A stretch of 64,000 nt of DNA from Mangrovibacterium diazotrophicum (GCF_003610535.1 NZ_RAPN01000001.1:3521320-3585319), one strand, 5' to 3'; positions 42,637 to 52,349 are shown, numbered from the stretch's first letter. Notes: generated by a model from the letters alone, not told the origin. Numbers and translations: made by a program.

Positions 42637-43884
42637 ATGAAAGTCTTTAAGTTTGGCGGCGCTTCGGTAAGTTCCGCACCGGCGATTAAAAATGTTGCAT
42701 CTATTCTGGAAATGTACCCGGGTAAAAAAGTCATGGTTATTTCGGCCATGGGTAATACAACCAACGAACTGGAATTTTTGGTTCGGAGCTACTACAAGAA
42801 GGATCAGAAGACCGCCGGAATACTTCAACGAATTAAAGACTATCACAGCCAAATTATTAGTGAGCTGGGAGTTGAGCAACAAAATCTGGGGCAGGTGCAT
42901 CAGCTTTTCGCAGTTCTGGAAGAGCGTTTGAAACGCATGCCTTCGCTAAAATTCGATTACGAATACGACCAGGTGGTTTGCTTTGGCGAGTTGATTTCGA
43001 CCGCGATCGTTTCGGCTTATCTGAATCAAAATGGTATTCCGAACCAATGGCTCGACGTGCGCGATAGTTTGCGCACCGACGAAACCTATCGCGAAGCAGT
43101 CGTCGACTGGAAATGGTCGGAGATGCTCGTGAATAACAGCTTTACCTTTAAGGGGGTTGATTTGTACGTTACCCAAGGGTTTATTGGGTCAACAACCACC
43201 AACCAAACCACAACACTTGGTCGCGAAGGCTCTGACTTTACCGCTGCAATTTTGGCCAACCTACTGAATGCCGAGAGTGTGACCATTTGGAAAAATGTGC
43301 CCGGTGTGTTGAATGCAGACCCCACCGATTTTTCGGACACCGAAAAACTGGAAGAGCTGTCGTACAAAGAAGCGATTGAATTGGCCTATTCCGGAGCAAA
43401 GGTTATTCACCCCAAAACCATAAAACCGCTCCGGAACAAGAACATTCCATTGTTCGTGCGTCCGTTCGATTTTCCAGAACAAGCCGGAACGGTGATCAAA
43501 GAAATTGGTTACCAGCTCGAACTGGTGCCGGTGTACATTCTGAAAAAGAAGCAAGCGTTGGTAACACTTTCCCCTGATGACTTCTCGTTTGTTGGGATTG
43601 ATGTGCTTTCGGAAGTTTTCAGTTTCTTCAAATCGAACCGGATTAAAGTGAACCTGATTCAGCAGTCGGCTATCGATTTGTCGCTTTGTGTGGACGAGCC
43701 TGAAGTTGGCCTGGAGTCGTTGTTGATGGAGTTGCGCAAGAAGTTTGATGTGCGTTACAACACAGGCTTGGTTTTGGCTACAATCCGCTTCTACAACGAT
43801 GAATCGCTGGTGAAAATGGCGAATGGCCGCGAAGTATTGATGGAGCAGAAGAGCCGCCGCACGGTGCGTATGGTTCTGAAGTAG
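42637..43884 (+). CDS. Monofunctional aspartate kinase
   Basis: A 415-residue enzyme for the first step of lysine/threonine/methionine synthesis: aspartate + ATP to aspartyl phosphate. It has MKVFKFGGASV at the N-terminus, the VVCFGELIS segment, TLGREGSDFTAAILA for ATP and aspartate binding, and AYSGAKVIHPKTI. Residues from about 310 resemble ACT domains (FSFVGIDVLSEVFSFF), which suggests feedback control. The Bacteroidota version is somewhat shorter than LysC of enterobacteria. Not linked to other amino-acid genes here. Confidence 0.92.
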   Translation: MKVFKFGGASVSSAPAIKNVASILEMYPGKKVMVISAMGNTTNELEFLVRSYYKKDQKTAGILQRIKDYHSQIISELGVEQQNLGQVHQLFAVLEERLKRMPSLKFDYEYDQVVCFGELISTAIVSAYLNQNGIPNQWLDVRDSLRTDETYREAVVDWKWSEMLVNNSFTFKGVDLYVTQGFIGSTTTNQTTTLGREGSDFTAAILANLLNAESVTIWKNVPGVLNADPTDFSDTEKLEELSYKEAIELAYSGAKVIHPKTIKPLRNKNIPLFVRPFDFPEQAGTVIKEIGYQLELVPVYILKKKQALVTLSPDDFSFVGIDVLSEVFSFFKSNRIKVNLIQQSAIDLSLCVDEPEVGLESLLMELRKKFDVRYNTGLVLATIRFYNDESLVKMANGREVLMEQKSRRTVRMVLK

Positions 43885-44015
43885 TCAGTCATCCATAAGC
43901 TGTTTTTGACCAACTGCGGTCTTCCGGGTTGTCTGGATTCTGATTATTGGATTTGTTGAATTAATTGTAAATTTAGGTTCTGAAAACCATTATTCGACTT
44001 TCCAAAAACGTGACC

Positions 44016-45305
44016 ATGCAACAACGAAAAAAGAAACGCAATAAAGTACTTCCTCTCATTTTAATCCTGGCAGTCGTTCTGATTATTGTACTGATTGTTG
44101 GTAAGAAAAAAGGTTGGTTTGGTGCCGATTTCCAGGTAAATGTGCTGACTCAGAAAGTTGAGAGCCGCACCATTACCGAACTGATTACTGCCAACGGAAA
44201 GATTCAGCCCAAAACCGAAGTAAAGATTAGCCCGGATGTATCGGGCGAGATTATCGACTTGAAAGTTCAGGAAGGCGAAGATGTAAAGACCGGGCAATTG
44301 CTGGTGATCATCAAGCCTGATATTTACATCCAGGCATTGAATCGGGCCGAGGCAGGTCTGAACTCGGCAAAAGCCATGCTGGCTCAGGCCCAGGCACGCA
44401 TGCTGGAAAGCGAGCTTGCCTTTAAACGTTCCAAACAATTGTACGATCAGCAAACCATTGCGCAGTCTGAGTTCGAGTCGGCAGATGCCGCCTACAAAAT
44501 TGCGCAAGCTGAAGTGACGTCGGCTGAGTTTTCGGTGAAGTCGAATGAAGCGTCGGTAGCCGAAGCGCAGGAGCAACTGGTGAAAACCAAGATTTATGCG
44601 CCGATGGATGGCACCGTTTCGCAGCTGAATGTGGAAAAAGGCGAGCGCGTTGTGGGCACCAACATGTACGAGGGAACTGTGATGATGATCATCTCGGATC
44701 TGGAGCAGATGGAGGTGAAAGTTGAAGTGAATGAGAATGACATTGTGAAGGTGTCGAAAAATGATACAGCGCTGGTGGAGGTGGACGCCTACCTGAAGCG
44801 CAAGTTCAAGGGTATTGTTACCGAGATCGCCAATTCGGCTAATACGGTTGGTGCGTCCGGCGACCAGGTGACCAATTTTGACGTGAAGGTGCTTCTTTTA
44901 AAATCATCCTATGCGGATCTGATTGATAGTGTAGGCATGAAACGGTACCCGTTCCGGCCGGGTATGTCGGCTACGGTTGATGTGCAGACTGATACGCGGC
45001 CGGATGTAATCGCAGTTCCCATCCAGGCGGTTACGACTCGTATTCCGGCAGAAAAGCAAGAAGAGACTGCTGAGAAAAAAGTGGCAGATAAGCACGAAGT
45101 CGTTTTCGTGTTACGCGATGGTCGGGCTTTCAGTCAACCTGTGGTAACCGGTATTCAGGATAATGCAAACATTGAAATTGAAAGCGGCATTCAAGCGGGT
45201 GACGAGATTATTACCGGGCCGTTCAACGTGGTTAGCCGAACACTGAAGGACAGTATGGATGTGAAACGCGTTGATGAGAAAGAGCTGTTTAGTGCGAAGA
45301 AATAA
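44016..45305 (+). CDS. HlyD/MacA-type periplasmic adaptor of an efflux system
   Basis: A 429-residue membrane fusion protein that links an inner-membrane transporter to an outer-membrane TolC-like channel. One N-terminal membrane anchor (about 11-30) is followed by a biotinyl-lipoyl half motif, an alpha-hairpin (about 100-185, rich in Ala/Gln/Glu repeats), the second lipoyl half (KTKIYAPMDGTVSQLNVEKGERV) and a beta-barrel plus membrane-proximal domain. ATG 44016 is chosen over GTG 44010. No transporter or TolC gene lies beside it, so its partners are outside the window or elsewhere. A strong terminator follows. Confidence 0.92.
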   Translation: MQQRKKKRNKVLPLILILAVVLIIVLIVGKKKGWFGADFQVNVLTQKVESRTITELITANGKIQPKTEVKISPDVSGEIIDLKVQEGEDVKTGQLLVIIKPDIYIQALNRAEAGLNSAKAMLAQAQARMLESELAFKRSKQLYDQQTIAQSEFESADAAYKIAQAEVTSAEFSVKSNEASVAEAQEQLVKTKIYAPMDGTVSQLNVEKGERVVGTNMYEGTVMMIISDLEQMEVKVEVNENDIVKVSKNDTALVEVDAYLKRKFKGIVTEIANSANTVGASGDQVTNFDVKVLLLKSSYADLIDSVGMKRYPFRPGMSATVDVQTDTRPDVIAVPIQAVTTRIPAEKQEETAEKKVADKHEVVFVLRDGRAFSQPVVTGIQDNANIEIESGIQAGDEIITGPFNVVSRTLKDSMDVKRVDEKELFSAKK

Positions 45306-45320
45306 CATACGGATCTGATC

Positions 45321-45365
45321 AAAATAAAAGTCGCTCATCCAACGCGGATGAGCGACTTTTATTTT
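45321..45365. terminator. Bidirectional terminator with a perfect 20-base stem
   Basis: AAAATAAAAGTCGCTCATCC pairs without mismatch with the complement at 45346-45365 around a 5-base loop. It separates the convergent adaptor and GH43 genes. Confidence 0.93.
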
Positions 45366-45409
45366 ATTCGGAATCGACACGAGTGCCGAAATAGAATTCA
45401 TTTTAGATT

Positions 45410-46414
45410 TTAATCTCCCAGACTTTGCAGAAAATCAGGGAATCCGGTTTCGGACCATTCGACTACTCGGGCTCTGGTGGCACGATTGGGATCGGATAAT
45501 TCGTGTCCCTGGATATCCTTGTAATCCCGGGCATGGTAAATCATCACGGTTGTTTTGCCATCCTCGGCAGTGGTGAATGAGTTGTGTCCCGGGCCGTAGC
45601 GTTTGAAATCTTCGTTGGTGTAGAAAACAGGGCCGGGCGATTTGTTCCAGTTGGCGGCGTCCAGCAAATCTGCATTTTCGTCGATCCACAATAAACCAAC
45701 GCAGTAATTGTGATTGGTTGCACTGGCCGAATAGGTTACGAAGATTTTCCCGTTTTTCTGAAGGACAGCAGGGCCTTCGTTTACGCTGTATTTCATGCGC
45801 TCCCAGCTAAAGTCGGGCTCGGTGATCACGACTTCCGGACCTGTCAGGGTCAGCGGATCTTTCATTTCCGAAAGAACCAGAGCTGTTCCGTGGTTGGCTC
45901 CTCTCACATTTTGGGCCCAAATCAGGTATCTTTTGCCGTTGTGCTCGAAGGTGGTGGCGTCCAGCGAGAACGATTCTTTTTCGGTTATAATCTGGCCTTC
46001 TTCTTTCCATTCTCCGGTCATCGGATCGTCCGAAGAATTTGAGAGTACCCACATCCGGATGTTCCAGATTTTTTCGGCTTCGCCGGCCGCGAAGTAGATG
46101 TACCATTTCCCGTCAATTCGGTGAAGCTCGGGAGCCCAAATGTGGTGACCCATGACACCGGTTTCGTGTTTGTGCCAGATCTCTTTTTCGGGAGCCGTTT
46201 TCAGTCCGTTGATGCTGTGTGATTTCCGGATGACTATCCGGTCGTATTCGGGAACCGTAGCAATCAAATAATAAGTACCTTCCGGCGTTTTCCAAACCCA
46301 GGGATCCGCTCGTTTTTCAGCAATCGGGTTGTCAAAATACAGGGATTGGGCGAAACAGGCGCTGTGAAAACCAACAGCGATCAGGAGTATCGTCAACGTT
46401 TTAATCAGTTTCAT
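45410..46414 (-). CDS. GH43-family glycosidase (arabinanase/arabinofuranosidase type)
   Basis: A 334-residue secreted five-bladed beta-propeller glycosidase. Signal peptide ends SACFAQ. The three GH43 acidic residues can be placed: Asp in KRADPWVWK (base), Asp in SLDATTFE (pKa modulator), Glu in SVNEGPAVL (acid). The HHIWAPELHRIDGKWYIYFA segment is typical. Activity on alpha-L-arabinan is likely but beta-xylosidase or galactosidase activity cannot be excluded. ATG 46414 starts the signal peptide; a longer frame from 46474 has none. Probably its own transcript. Confidence 0.9.
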   Translation of the reverse strand: MKLIKTLTILLIAVGFHSACFAQSLYFDNPIAEKRADPWVWKTPEGTYYLIATVPEYDRIVIRKSHSINGLKTAPEKEIWHKHETGVMGHHIWAPELHRIDGKWYIYFAAGEAEKIWNIRMWVLSNSSDDPMTGEWKEEGQIITEKESFSLDATTFEHNGKRYLIWAQNVRGANHGTALVLSEMKDPLTLTGPEVVITEPDFSWERMKYSVNEGPAVLQKNGKIFVTYSASATNHNYCVGLLWIDENADLLDAANWNKSPGPVFYTNEDFKRYGPGHNSFTTAEDGKTTVMIYHARDYKDIQGHELSDPNRATRARVVEWSETGFPDFLQSLGD

Positions 46415-46452
46415 GTCTTTTGTCGTGTGTACGTAAATTGAGTATAGTTGCC

Positions 46453-46460
46453 CAAATATA
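46453..46460 (-). promoter_or_regulatory. Putative -7 element for the GH43 gene
   Basis: Minus-strand TATATTTG is an exact TAnnTTTG match, 38 bases before the ATG at 46414. Confidence 0.45.
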
Positions 46461-46615
46461 GTGACATCTGACAATTAGACCGTTCTGATTGAGGCATTTT
46501 TAACGATGTTTTGACCGCAAGAGCATTTCGTTTTTCAACAGCCTGACGGCTTTCCGTTTTGATTCGTCTTTCCGATACAGACGACAATCCGTTTTCGTAG
46601 CTGTTTGTATTCAGG

Positions 46616-47602
46616 CTATTTCGCGAAAATCTCGTTAAAGTCTTTTTCCATGCTCACAACATACCATCCCTTTGCTGCGGCATCTTCTATTGCTTTTTCG
46701 GTTCCGTGCATGTAGTTGTATTCCCGAATTGAATCGTCGTGATGGACGAGGATCGCCATGGATGGTTTGCTGTTGGAAAGCGTGTATTCCATCATTTGGT
46801 AATCACCGTCACTGTTACCAGCCGCGAAAATCGGTTTTCGGCCAATGTGCAATTCAATGTTGGTTGGTTTTACCTGTTTGTCGTTTGCCGAGTTGATTTT
46901 GCCGGTTCTGACCAGGTAGGTGCCGCTGTAGTTCGATACGTATTCCCAAACAACACTGCTTCCCACAACATTCTCTTTTGGGATATTGTAGATTTCTTCG
47001 GAGACCGTGCGTACCGACGATATTTCGCCACCTGTGACAATATACACTTTAAAACCATTTTCCTGAAGATAATGAACAAGCTGTACCATTGGCGAAAAGG
47101 TTGTTTCCTTGAAGGGACGGTCAAAACGGCTGTGTTTGGCAGTGGAAAGCATTTGGTAGACGAAATCCTGGTAGTCCTTTTCCATCATTCCGTCCTGTGT
47201 GCTAAATAATTTCGAGATCAACTCACCAGTGCTGTATTCACCCAAGACGGCAAGGTCGTTGTTCGCAATAGCCTTGAATAATTTGTCTTTGCTCCATTCG
47301 GGGTGCTCACTGTATTTACTTTTTATGTAGGCCAATTCAATTTCGACAGGGATGTAAAGTGGTTTTTCGCACCAAAGTGTGCCGTCATTATCGAATACGG
47401 CAATTCGGTCGCTTGCGGAGACAAACTCGGCGGCGCTTGAGTCGGTAACCGCAGCGACAAAGCCCGTGATTGCCGTTTTTACTTCGCCGTTGTTCCAAAG
47501 TGAAAGCGGATCGGCTACTTCTTCGGTTACAGTGGCTTGGTTGGACGGTGAGCTACAACTTACAAAGAAGAACAATACCCAAAAGAATGAACGTATTTTC
47601 AT
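46616..47602 (-). CDS. Exported HAD-superfamily phosphatase lipoprotein
   Basis: A 328-residue lipoprotein (lipid Cys16 in FFFVSC) with a haloacid-dehalogenase fold. Motif I VFDNDGTLW, motif II YIVTGG, and motif IV GNSDGDYQMM (catalytic acidic residues) are intact; a helical cap lies between motifs I and II. HAD enzymes are mostly cytosolic, so a lipid-anchored version points to a periplasmic or surface phosphomonoesterase. It starts 81 bases after the sulfatase stop with a terminator-like hairpin between them. Substrate unknown. Confidence 0.88.
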   Translation of the reverse strand: MKIRSFFWVLFFFVSCSSPSNQATVTEEVADPLSLWNNGEVKTAITGFVAAVTDSSAAEFVSASDRIAVFDNDGTLWCEKPLYIPVEIELAYIKSKYSEHPEWSKDKLFKAIANNDLAVLGEYSTGELISKLFSTQDGMMEKDYQDFVYQMLSTAKHSRFDRPFKETTFSPMVQLVHYLQENGFKVYIVTGGEISSVRTVSEEIYNIPKENVVGSSVVWEYVSNYSGTYLVRTGKINSANDKQVKPTNIELHIGRKPIFAAGNSDGDYQMMEYTLSNSKPSMAILVHHDDSIREYNYMHGTEKAIEDAAAKGWYVVSMEKDFNEIFAK

Positions 47603-47626
47603 GATTTCAGCTTTTTTTAATGAGAA

Positions 47627-47658
47627 AAGTGCCTCACAGCGGTTGGCTGTGAGGCAAC
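47627..47658 (-). terminator. Hairpin after the sulfatase gene
   Basis: Perfect stem GCCTCACAGC/GCTGTGAGGC around six bases, followed on the minus strand by TTTT. It may end or attenuate the sulfatase transcript ahead of the HAD gene. Confidence 0.7.
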
Positions 47659-47683
47659 TTCTAAATTTTTATCGAATAGGATT

Positions 47684-49282
47684 TTAGTGTCCTCCGCCCG
47701 GATTATTCAACATTTCCTCAATCTTGCTCAGGTTAAATGCACCCGGCGTTTGTGAAGGAGGATAGTCTTTCATGGTAAGCAGGAATTGAGCAGCCAACTG
47801 CTGAACTGGAACCAAAACAAAAGCATGATCCAGTAACCAATCGTAATAGGTGTTTGAATTGTGGAGTGCTTTTTCAAACGGATCACGTCTGAGGTTGAAA
47901 ACGTAGGGTACACGCAGCTCGACAAATGGCTCAATCCAAACGCCGAACTTCTCACCCCGGTTTTCCAGGAAGACAGCCTTCCAGTCGTCGTATCGTGCGG
48001 CCACAACCTGACCATCATCATTTACATACCAGAACTCGTGGCGCGGACATTCGTCTACTTTTCCACTCAGGTAATCCAGCATGTTGTAACCGTCGATATA
48101 ATTTTTGTAAGAGCGGCCATTGATGCTGGTTCCGGATCTCAGTCGATCTTTCACGTCGGTATCACCGGCAGCTGCAGCAAAAGTAGGCAGCCAATCTTCG
48201 TGTGATACGATTCCGTTCAGGGTTTTATTTTCAGGGAAATGCCCCGGCCAGCGAATAAAAGCAGGAACTCGATAAGCACCCTCCCAGTTTGAATTCTTTT
48301 CGCTGTGGAAAGGAGTTGTTCCGGCATCGGGCCAGGTATTGTAGTGCGGGCCATTGTCTGTTGAATAAAAAACGATGGTATTGTCAGCGATGCCCAGTTC
48401 GTCCAAAACGGCCAGTAATTCGCCAACCTGCATGTCGTGTTCAACCATACCATCGCTGTATTCGTCCTGGCCGGAAATGCCACGATGATCGTCTTTCACG
48501 TGGGTGCGGAAGTGCATACGAGTTCCGTTCCACCAACAGAAAAATGGTTTACCGGCTTCATTCTGACGTTTGATGAAATCGATCGCAGCAGCAACAGTTT
48601 CTTCGTCGATGGTTTCCATCCGCTTTTTAGTCAAAGGGCCTGTGTTTTCGATGGACTGGCCACCTTTACCGTCTGCTTTGCATTTCAAAACACCACGTGG
48701 TGCATAAATTTCTTTAAATGTTTTGCCGCTTTTCAGGACCATGTCGCCCGGATAGTCTTCATTTTCAGGTTCTTCTTCGGCGTTGAGGTGATAAAGGTTT
48801 CCGAAGAATTCGTCGAAGCCGTGCATGGTTGGAAGATGCTCGTCACGGTCGCCCTGGTGGTTTTTACCAAACTGGCCGGTTGCGTAGCCCTCGCCTTTCA
48901 TTACGGTGGCGATGGTAACATCCGTTTTTTGCCAACCTTCTTTGGCTCCAGGCAAGCCTACTTTGGTCATCCCCGTGCGAACCGGAACATTACCGCCCAA
49001 AAATGCCGCACGTCCTGCAGTACAGCTCTGTTGTCCGTAGTAGTCGGTGAACGAGATGCCCTCGTCTGCAATCCGGTCGATGTTGGGCGTCATATAGCCC
49101 ATCATGCCTCGGTTGTTGTGACTGATGTTCCAGGTACCAATGTCATCGCCCCAGATGACAAGAATATTGGGCTTGTCCGTTTTTTGAGCTTGACTTGTTT
49201 GTGGCAGATAAACGCCCAAGCAAGTAAGAACGATTAGCATACCAGCGAATTGGCCCGCCAGTGATTTATTGTTCAATTTCAT
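47684..49282 (-). CDS. Secreted sulfatase (arylsulfatase family S1, cysteine type)
   Basis: A 532-residue secreted sulfate ester hydrolase with signal peptide ending TSQAQ. The N-terminal metal site is VIWGDDIG; the modification motif is C87-T-A-G-R, where Cys87 must be turned into formylglycine. Later motifs include FGKNHQG (catalytic Lys/His) and YSTDNGPH (metal Asp-Asn). In anaerobes this step needs a radical-SAM maturase, which is not in the window. It could act on sulfated algal or host glycans; the target is not predictable. The HAD lipoprotein gene follows on the same strand. Confidence 0.94.
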   Translation of the reverse strand: MKLNNKSLAGQFAGMLIVLTCLGVYLPQTSQAQKTDKPNILVIWGDDIGTWNISHNNRGMMGYMTPNIDRIADEGISFTDYYGQQSCTAGRAAFLGGNVPVRTGMTKVGLPGAKEGWQKTDVTIATVMKGEGYATGQFGKNHQGDRDEHLPTMHGFDEFFGNLYHLNAEEEPENEDYPGDMVLKSGKTFKEIYAPRGVLKCKADGKGGQSIENTGPLTKKRMETIDEETVAAAIDFIKRQNEAGKPFFCWWNGTRMHFRTHVKDDHRGISGQDEYSDGMVEHDMQVGELLAVLDELGIADNTIVFYSTDNGPHYNTWPDAGTTPFHSEKNSNWEGAYRVPAFIRWPGHFPENKTLNGIVSHEDWLPTFAAAAGDTDVKDRLRSGTSINGRSYKNYIDGYNMLDYLSGKVDECPRHEFWYVNDDGQVVAARYDDWKAVFLENRGEKFGVWIEPFVELRVPYVFNLRRDPFEKALHNSNTYYDWLLDHAFVLVPVQQLAAQFLLTMKDYPPSQTPGAFNLSKIEEMLNNPGGGH

Positions 49283-49718
49283 AATTGAGAATTAATTTTA
49301 GTCTGGAATAGAATTGTTTGTGATTGTTTTTATGATCCCGGATGAAACTCCTGGGAGACGAGGTCTTCGTGAGGGGTCAAGATGGGGTGATATAAGAAAC
49401 CTTTGGGCAGGGGTGAGGCTTCAATTACTGAGTCCTTTCAGTGAGCACAGAGATAACGGTTTACGCAGGAATTTTCCTGTTTGGATTAAGTTTGTAGTGG
49501 AACTTAAATAGGGGAATAAGGTGAGTTTTATGTCTTCATCAGATATTTTTTTGGGTTTTACATACGTCTCGTTTGAAATCTTGTCACACCCAGTAGTTGC
49601 TGAATGCTCTGTTTTTTTTTGAACTTTCTGCCACCCGGATGAGCACGTTTTTAGATAACCCAGTTTAAATATCTTTCAGACCAACAGATCTGTTTTTTGT
49701 AAACTTCGCTTCGTTATT

Positions 49719-49943
49719 ATGAGCGGTAACGTTCAAAAAGTTACAACATTTCTATTTTATATTCAGGATTTAAATGAAAAATTTTCCGTTAAAAGAGATT
49801 TTATCGTTCTTAAGTTTATGTGTAGTTTTCTATTCCTTTTATACTTGGGGGCATTCTTGATTGTTGCGTTTTCGGGAAGGTACATCAGTATGTTTTTGTT
49901 TAGTGAAAATTTTATTCTTTCATGCGTGATCGTGGTCGATTGA
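49719..49943 (+). CDS. Doubtful small membrane protein
   Basis: A 74-codon frame with one hydrophobic segment (FLFLLYLGAFLIVAF) and ATG start. Codon composition is AT-rich like non-coding DNA, and no homologous family was recognised. Kept as a low-confidence candidate because it begins shortly after a promoter-like TTGTAAACTTCG. Confidence 0.2.
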   Translation: MSGNVQKVTTFLFYIQDLNEKFSVKRDFIVLKFMCSFLFLLYLGAFLIVAFSGRYISMFLFSENFILSCVIVVD

Positions 49944-50000
49944 CATCGTTCTTACTTCATGCTGGATTTAATTGCGAGAGAATTATAACGATGACTAATA

Positions 50001-50032
50001 AAAAAGCCCATTCCGGGATAAGCGAAATGGGC
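50001..50032 (-). terminator. Terminator of the carboxypeptidase-regulatory-like gene
   Basis: On the minus strand GCCCATTTCG and CGGAATGGGC pair (one G-U) around seven bases, followed by TTTTT. Confidence 0.8.
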
Positions 50033-50054
50033 CTGAATAAAACGTTTTATTTCT

Positions 50055-51212
50055 TTATAATTTTTTACCGGTGTGGAAGCTGTTCCAGAACTTCTCATCG
50101 TAATTGGCATCTTCAAAATAGCTGCGTCCTGAAATCAGTTGTGGCGATTTGCTGAAGTCGAGAAGAGCTGCTTTGCGCGACAATTTTATTTTTTCGCCCG
50201 CTGGATTGGTGAATGTTTTATCCTGATCCATGTAACTCAGCAAATACTTGCCACCCTGTTTCTGGTAGATGGTTGTCAGGTGGTAACTCACTTGTTGCTG
50301 ATCGTTGCCTGTTGTATACAAACTGCGGTTTTGCGGGTTGTTCTTGGTCGCTTCAATCAAACACTCGTTGCGGACCAACGCATAATTGCTTTTCAGAATA
50401 TACAGTTTGCCTTCCAGTTTAGTGGCATAATAGTCGCCGCTGTGCACCAGATCCGGTTTGTTGGTTTTGTACGAGATCACCCAAACGGAATCCCCTTCGT
50501 AGGAGCTGATTCCTTCCAGATGAAGATCGTAATCGTTGATCAGTTTTTCGTTGAAAACGGTGTTTGCCTGCCGAACGACATCCTGGTCAATCAGCTCATC
50601 AAAGCCGCTTTGTCCTTCGGGGAACGAATAAGAATCGAAATTTTTGTTGACTTCGGTGAACCGGTAGTTTCTGCTTTCATAGGCATTGGTCACTCCTGGT
50701 TTGCTGTAGCCTGCTTGGTCGCTCATTTCCACGATTGCTTCGCGGATTTGGGCAGCCGAGTCGTTGACAAAAGTTTTTCCTAAATAATGGTATTTCATCC
50801 CAATTGAGCCCGAATGGTAATTGGTTGGAGTTTGTTCGATAGCCGTGCGGATAACCCGGAAAAGTACCCGGGATTGTGCAGCCACGTCAATGCCTTCGAT
50901 ACTGTAGGTCTGCTCGGTTAACGCCAGGCGCGCAAAATCTTTTTGCAGCAACTCACTCACGGAGTAGCTTTCGTTTTCGTATCCAACGGCCGAGACAAAA
51001 AGGTTTTTGTCCGCAAATTCGTCCGGGATTTTCAATTCGAAAAAGCCGTCGGCGTCGCTGGCCGTACCGTAAAATGTTCCTTCAATACCAATATTTGTGT
51101 AGGCAATGCCTGATTGATCTCCTGCATCAACAATCCGACCTTTAAGCAGCTTTGTCTGCGCCTGAACCGACAGGCTAAGCAGGATGGAGGCAAGAATAAG
51201 AATGTGTTTCAT
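50055..51212 (-). CDS. Exported protein with N-terminal carboxypeptidase-regulatory-like domain
   Basis: A 385-residue protein with signal peptide ending SVQAQ. Residues about 20-105 form the prealbumin-like domain (LLKGRIVDAGDQSGIAYTNI ... ASDADGFFELKIP) that Bacteroidota use in TonB-dependent receptors and other surface proteins. The remainder, about 280 residues, is strand-rich without TonB plug or barrel features and without an enzyme motif. It may be an envelope structural or binding protein. Divergent from the coiled-coil lipoprotein gene. Confidence 0.85.
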   Translation of the reverse strand: MKHILILASILLSLSVQAQTKLLKGRIVDAGDQSGIAYTNIGIEGTFYGTASDADGFFELKIPDEFADKNLFVSAVGYENESYSVSELLQKDFARLALTEQTYSIEGIDVAAQSRVLFRVIRTAIEQTPTNYHSGSIGMKYHYLGKTFVNDSAAQIREAIVEMSDQAGYSKPGVTNAYESRNYRFTEVNKNFDSYSFPEGQSGFDELIDQDVVRQANTVFNEKLINDYDLHLEGISSYEGDSVWVISYKTNKPDLVHSGDYYATKLEGKLYILKSNYALVRNECLIEATKNNPQNRSLYTTGNDQQQVSYHLTTIYQKQGGKYLLSYMDQDKTFTNPAGEKIKLSRKAALLDFSKSPQLISGRSYFEDANYDEKFWNSFHTGKKL

Positions 51213-51608
51213 TTGACTAATTTTTCAATGGTGTTTTCTGCAATTTTCTGACAATACGAGTTTTCTAACAAATACTGAACCGAGATCGGACTCGTGCGAA
51301 ATTTAGTTCCGGAAATCTTTGTTGTTCGTGGCTTCTGAAATCGCTTTCCGGCATTTGTCCAGAGCGGCCGCAACTTGCTTTGGCCTCATATTTGATAGAT
51401 TTTTTATAATTTAGATAACTCTTGATCAGCCTCTAAGTTCGTTAAAATTTATTAATCAGTAAACATCTTGATTCGACCGGGGCTTATTATTAGGAGTTTG
51501 GTGTGAGGGACGTTAGTCGTTCCGGAGCCAATTAAACACCGATCAGAAAAAGAGAATAGCGTTAGCAAATTGATAAACCGATTGAGCATCGAAAACAAAT
51601 TTATACCC
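51213..51608. other. Divergent intergenic region
   Basis: These 396 bases separate the carboxypeptidase-regulatory-like gene and the coiled-coil lipoprotein gene. I see no convincing TAnnTTTG promoter, RNA gene or repeat in it. Confidence 0.4.
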
Positions 51609-52268
51609 ATGAGAACAAACAGAATTTTAGTCGTTTCTACCATATTGGCCGTGAGCCTTTCGGCCTGTGTTTCTAAAAAGAAATATGTTGAGATGGAGTC
51701 GTCGAAAATGCGTGCCGAACAACGTGTTCGCGAGTTGACCGATGAGAATGAGGCGAAAGACAGCCGCATTGCCAAAATGATCGCTGACTACGAAAGCATG
51801 AAAAAGGATTTGATGACCAGCAATGCGGAAAAAGATCAGCAAATTGGCGACCTGCAGGGACAGATTAATTCTTTGAAATCGAATGTGCAGGAAAAAGACG
51901 CAACGATTGAAGAAAAACTGTACGCCTTTGAGTTTGAAAAACGCCAGATGAAAGAAGCTTTGGATAAAAGCCAGGGCGCATCTACTGACCTGCAAACCCG
52001 CAATACAAATCTTTCCAATGAGTTGACCTCAACCAAGAATGAATTGTCGGATTTAAAATTCAGCTACGAAAAGGAACAGGCTAACGCGGAAAGTTTGAAC
52101 CGCCAACTGGAGCAAAAAAGCGGTTTGTACGAAGCGCAGATGCAACAAATTGCTTCGTTGAAAGCCGATATCCAGAAGTTGAAAGTTGAGGGACAGGAAA
52201 AAGACGAAACTATTGAGCGTCTGAAAAACAATGTGACCCTGCTGAAAAACGAAATCGGAAAACAGTAG
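51609..52268 (+). CDS. Coiled-coil lipoprotein
   Basis: A 219-residue lipoprotein with lipid Cys20 (SLSAC) followed by VSKKKYVEM. Nearly all of the mature chain is predicted coiled coil: charged heptads such as RVRELTDENEAKDSRIAKM and QEKDETIERLKNNVTLLK. It lacks the C-terminal OmpA domain that often follows this kind of helix in Bacteroidota. It could space the envelope or act as an adaptor. ATG 51609 gives the lipoprotein signal; an ATG at 51570 would precede it with polar residues. Confidence 0.82.
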   Translation: MRTNRILVVSTILAVSLSACVSKKKYVEMESSKMRAEQRVRELTDENEAKDSRIAKMIADYESMKKDLMTSNAEKDQQIGDLQGQINSLKSNVQEKDATIEEKLYAFEFEKRQMKEALDKSQGASTDLQTRNTNLSNELTSTKNELSDLKFSYEKEQANAESLNRQLEQKSGLYEAQMQQIASLKADIQKLKVEGQEKDETIERLKNNVTLLKNEIGKQ

Positions 52269-52284
52269 AGAGAAGAAGATCTTC

Positions 52285-52336
52285 GACATTAGATTTTTAG
52301 ACTAGCGCCGATCTGGCAGTCTGAAAATCTAATGTC
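52285..52336. terminator. Long inverted repeat / bidirectional terminator next to dgt
   Basis: Arms of 19 bases (52285-52303 and 52318-52336) pair with a single G-U position around 14 bases. It lies between the convergent coiled-coil lipoprotein and dGTPase-like genes. Its right arm resembles a sequence beside the gene at 60904. Confidence 0.65.
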
Positions 52337-52349
52337 CAATAATCTAATC

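Larger units (their letters stand above)
49283..50054. other. Mostly non-coding region upstream of the sulfatase
   Basis: About 770 bases between the sulfatase start and the next minus-strand gene's end. It contains one doubtful small reading frame (49719-49943), a perfect 12-base palindrome AACAGATCTGTT near 49683 and a terminator at its right end. Nothing else was recognised. Confidence 0.4.
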
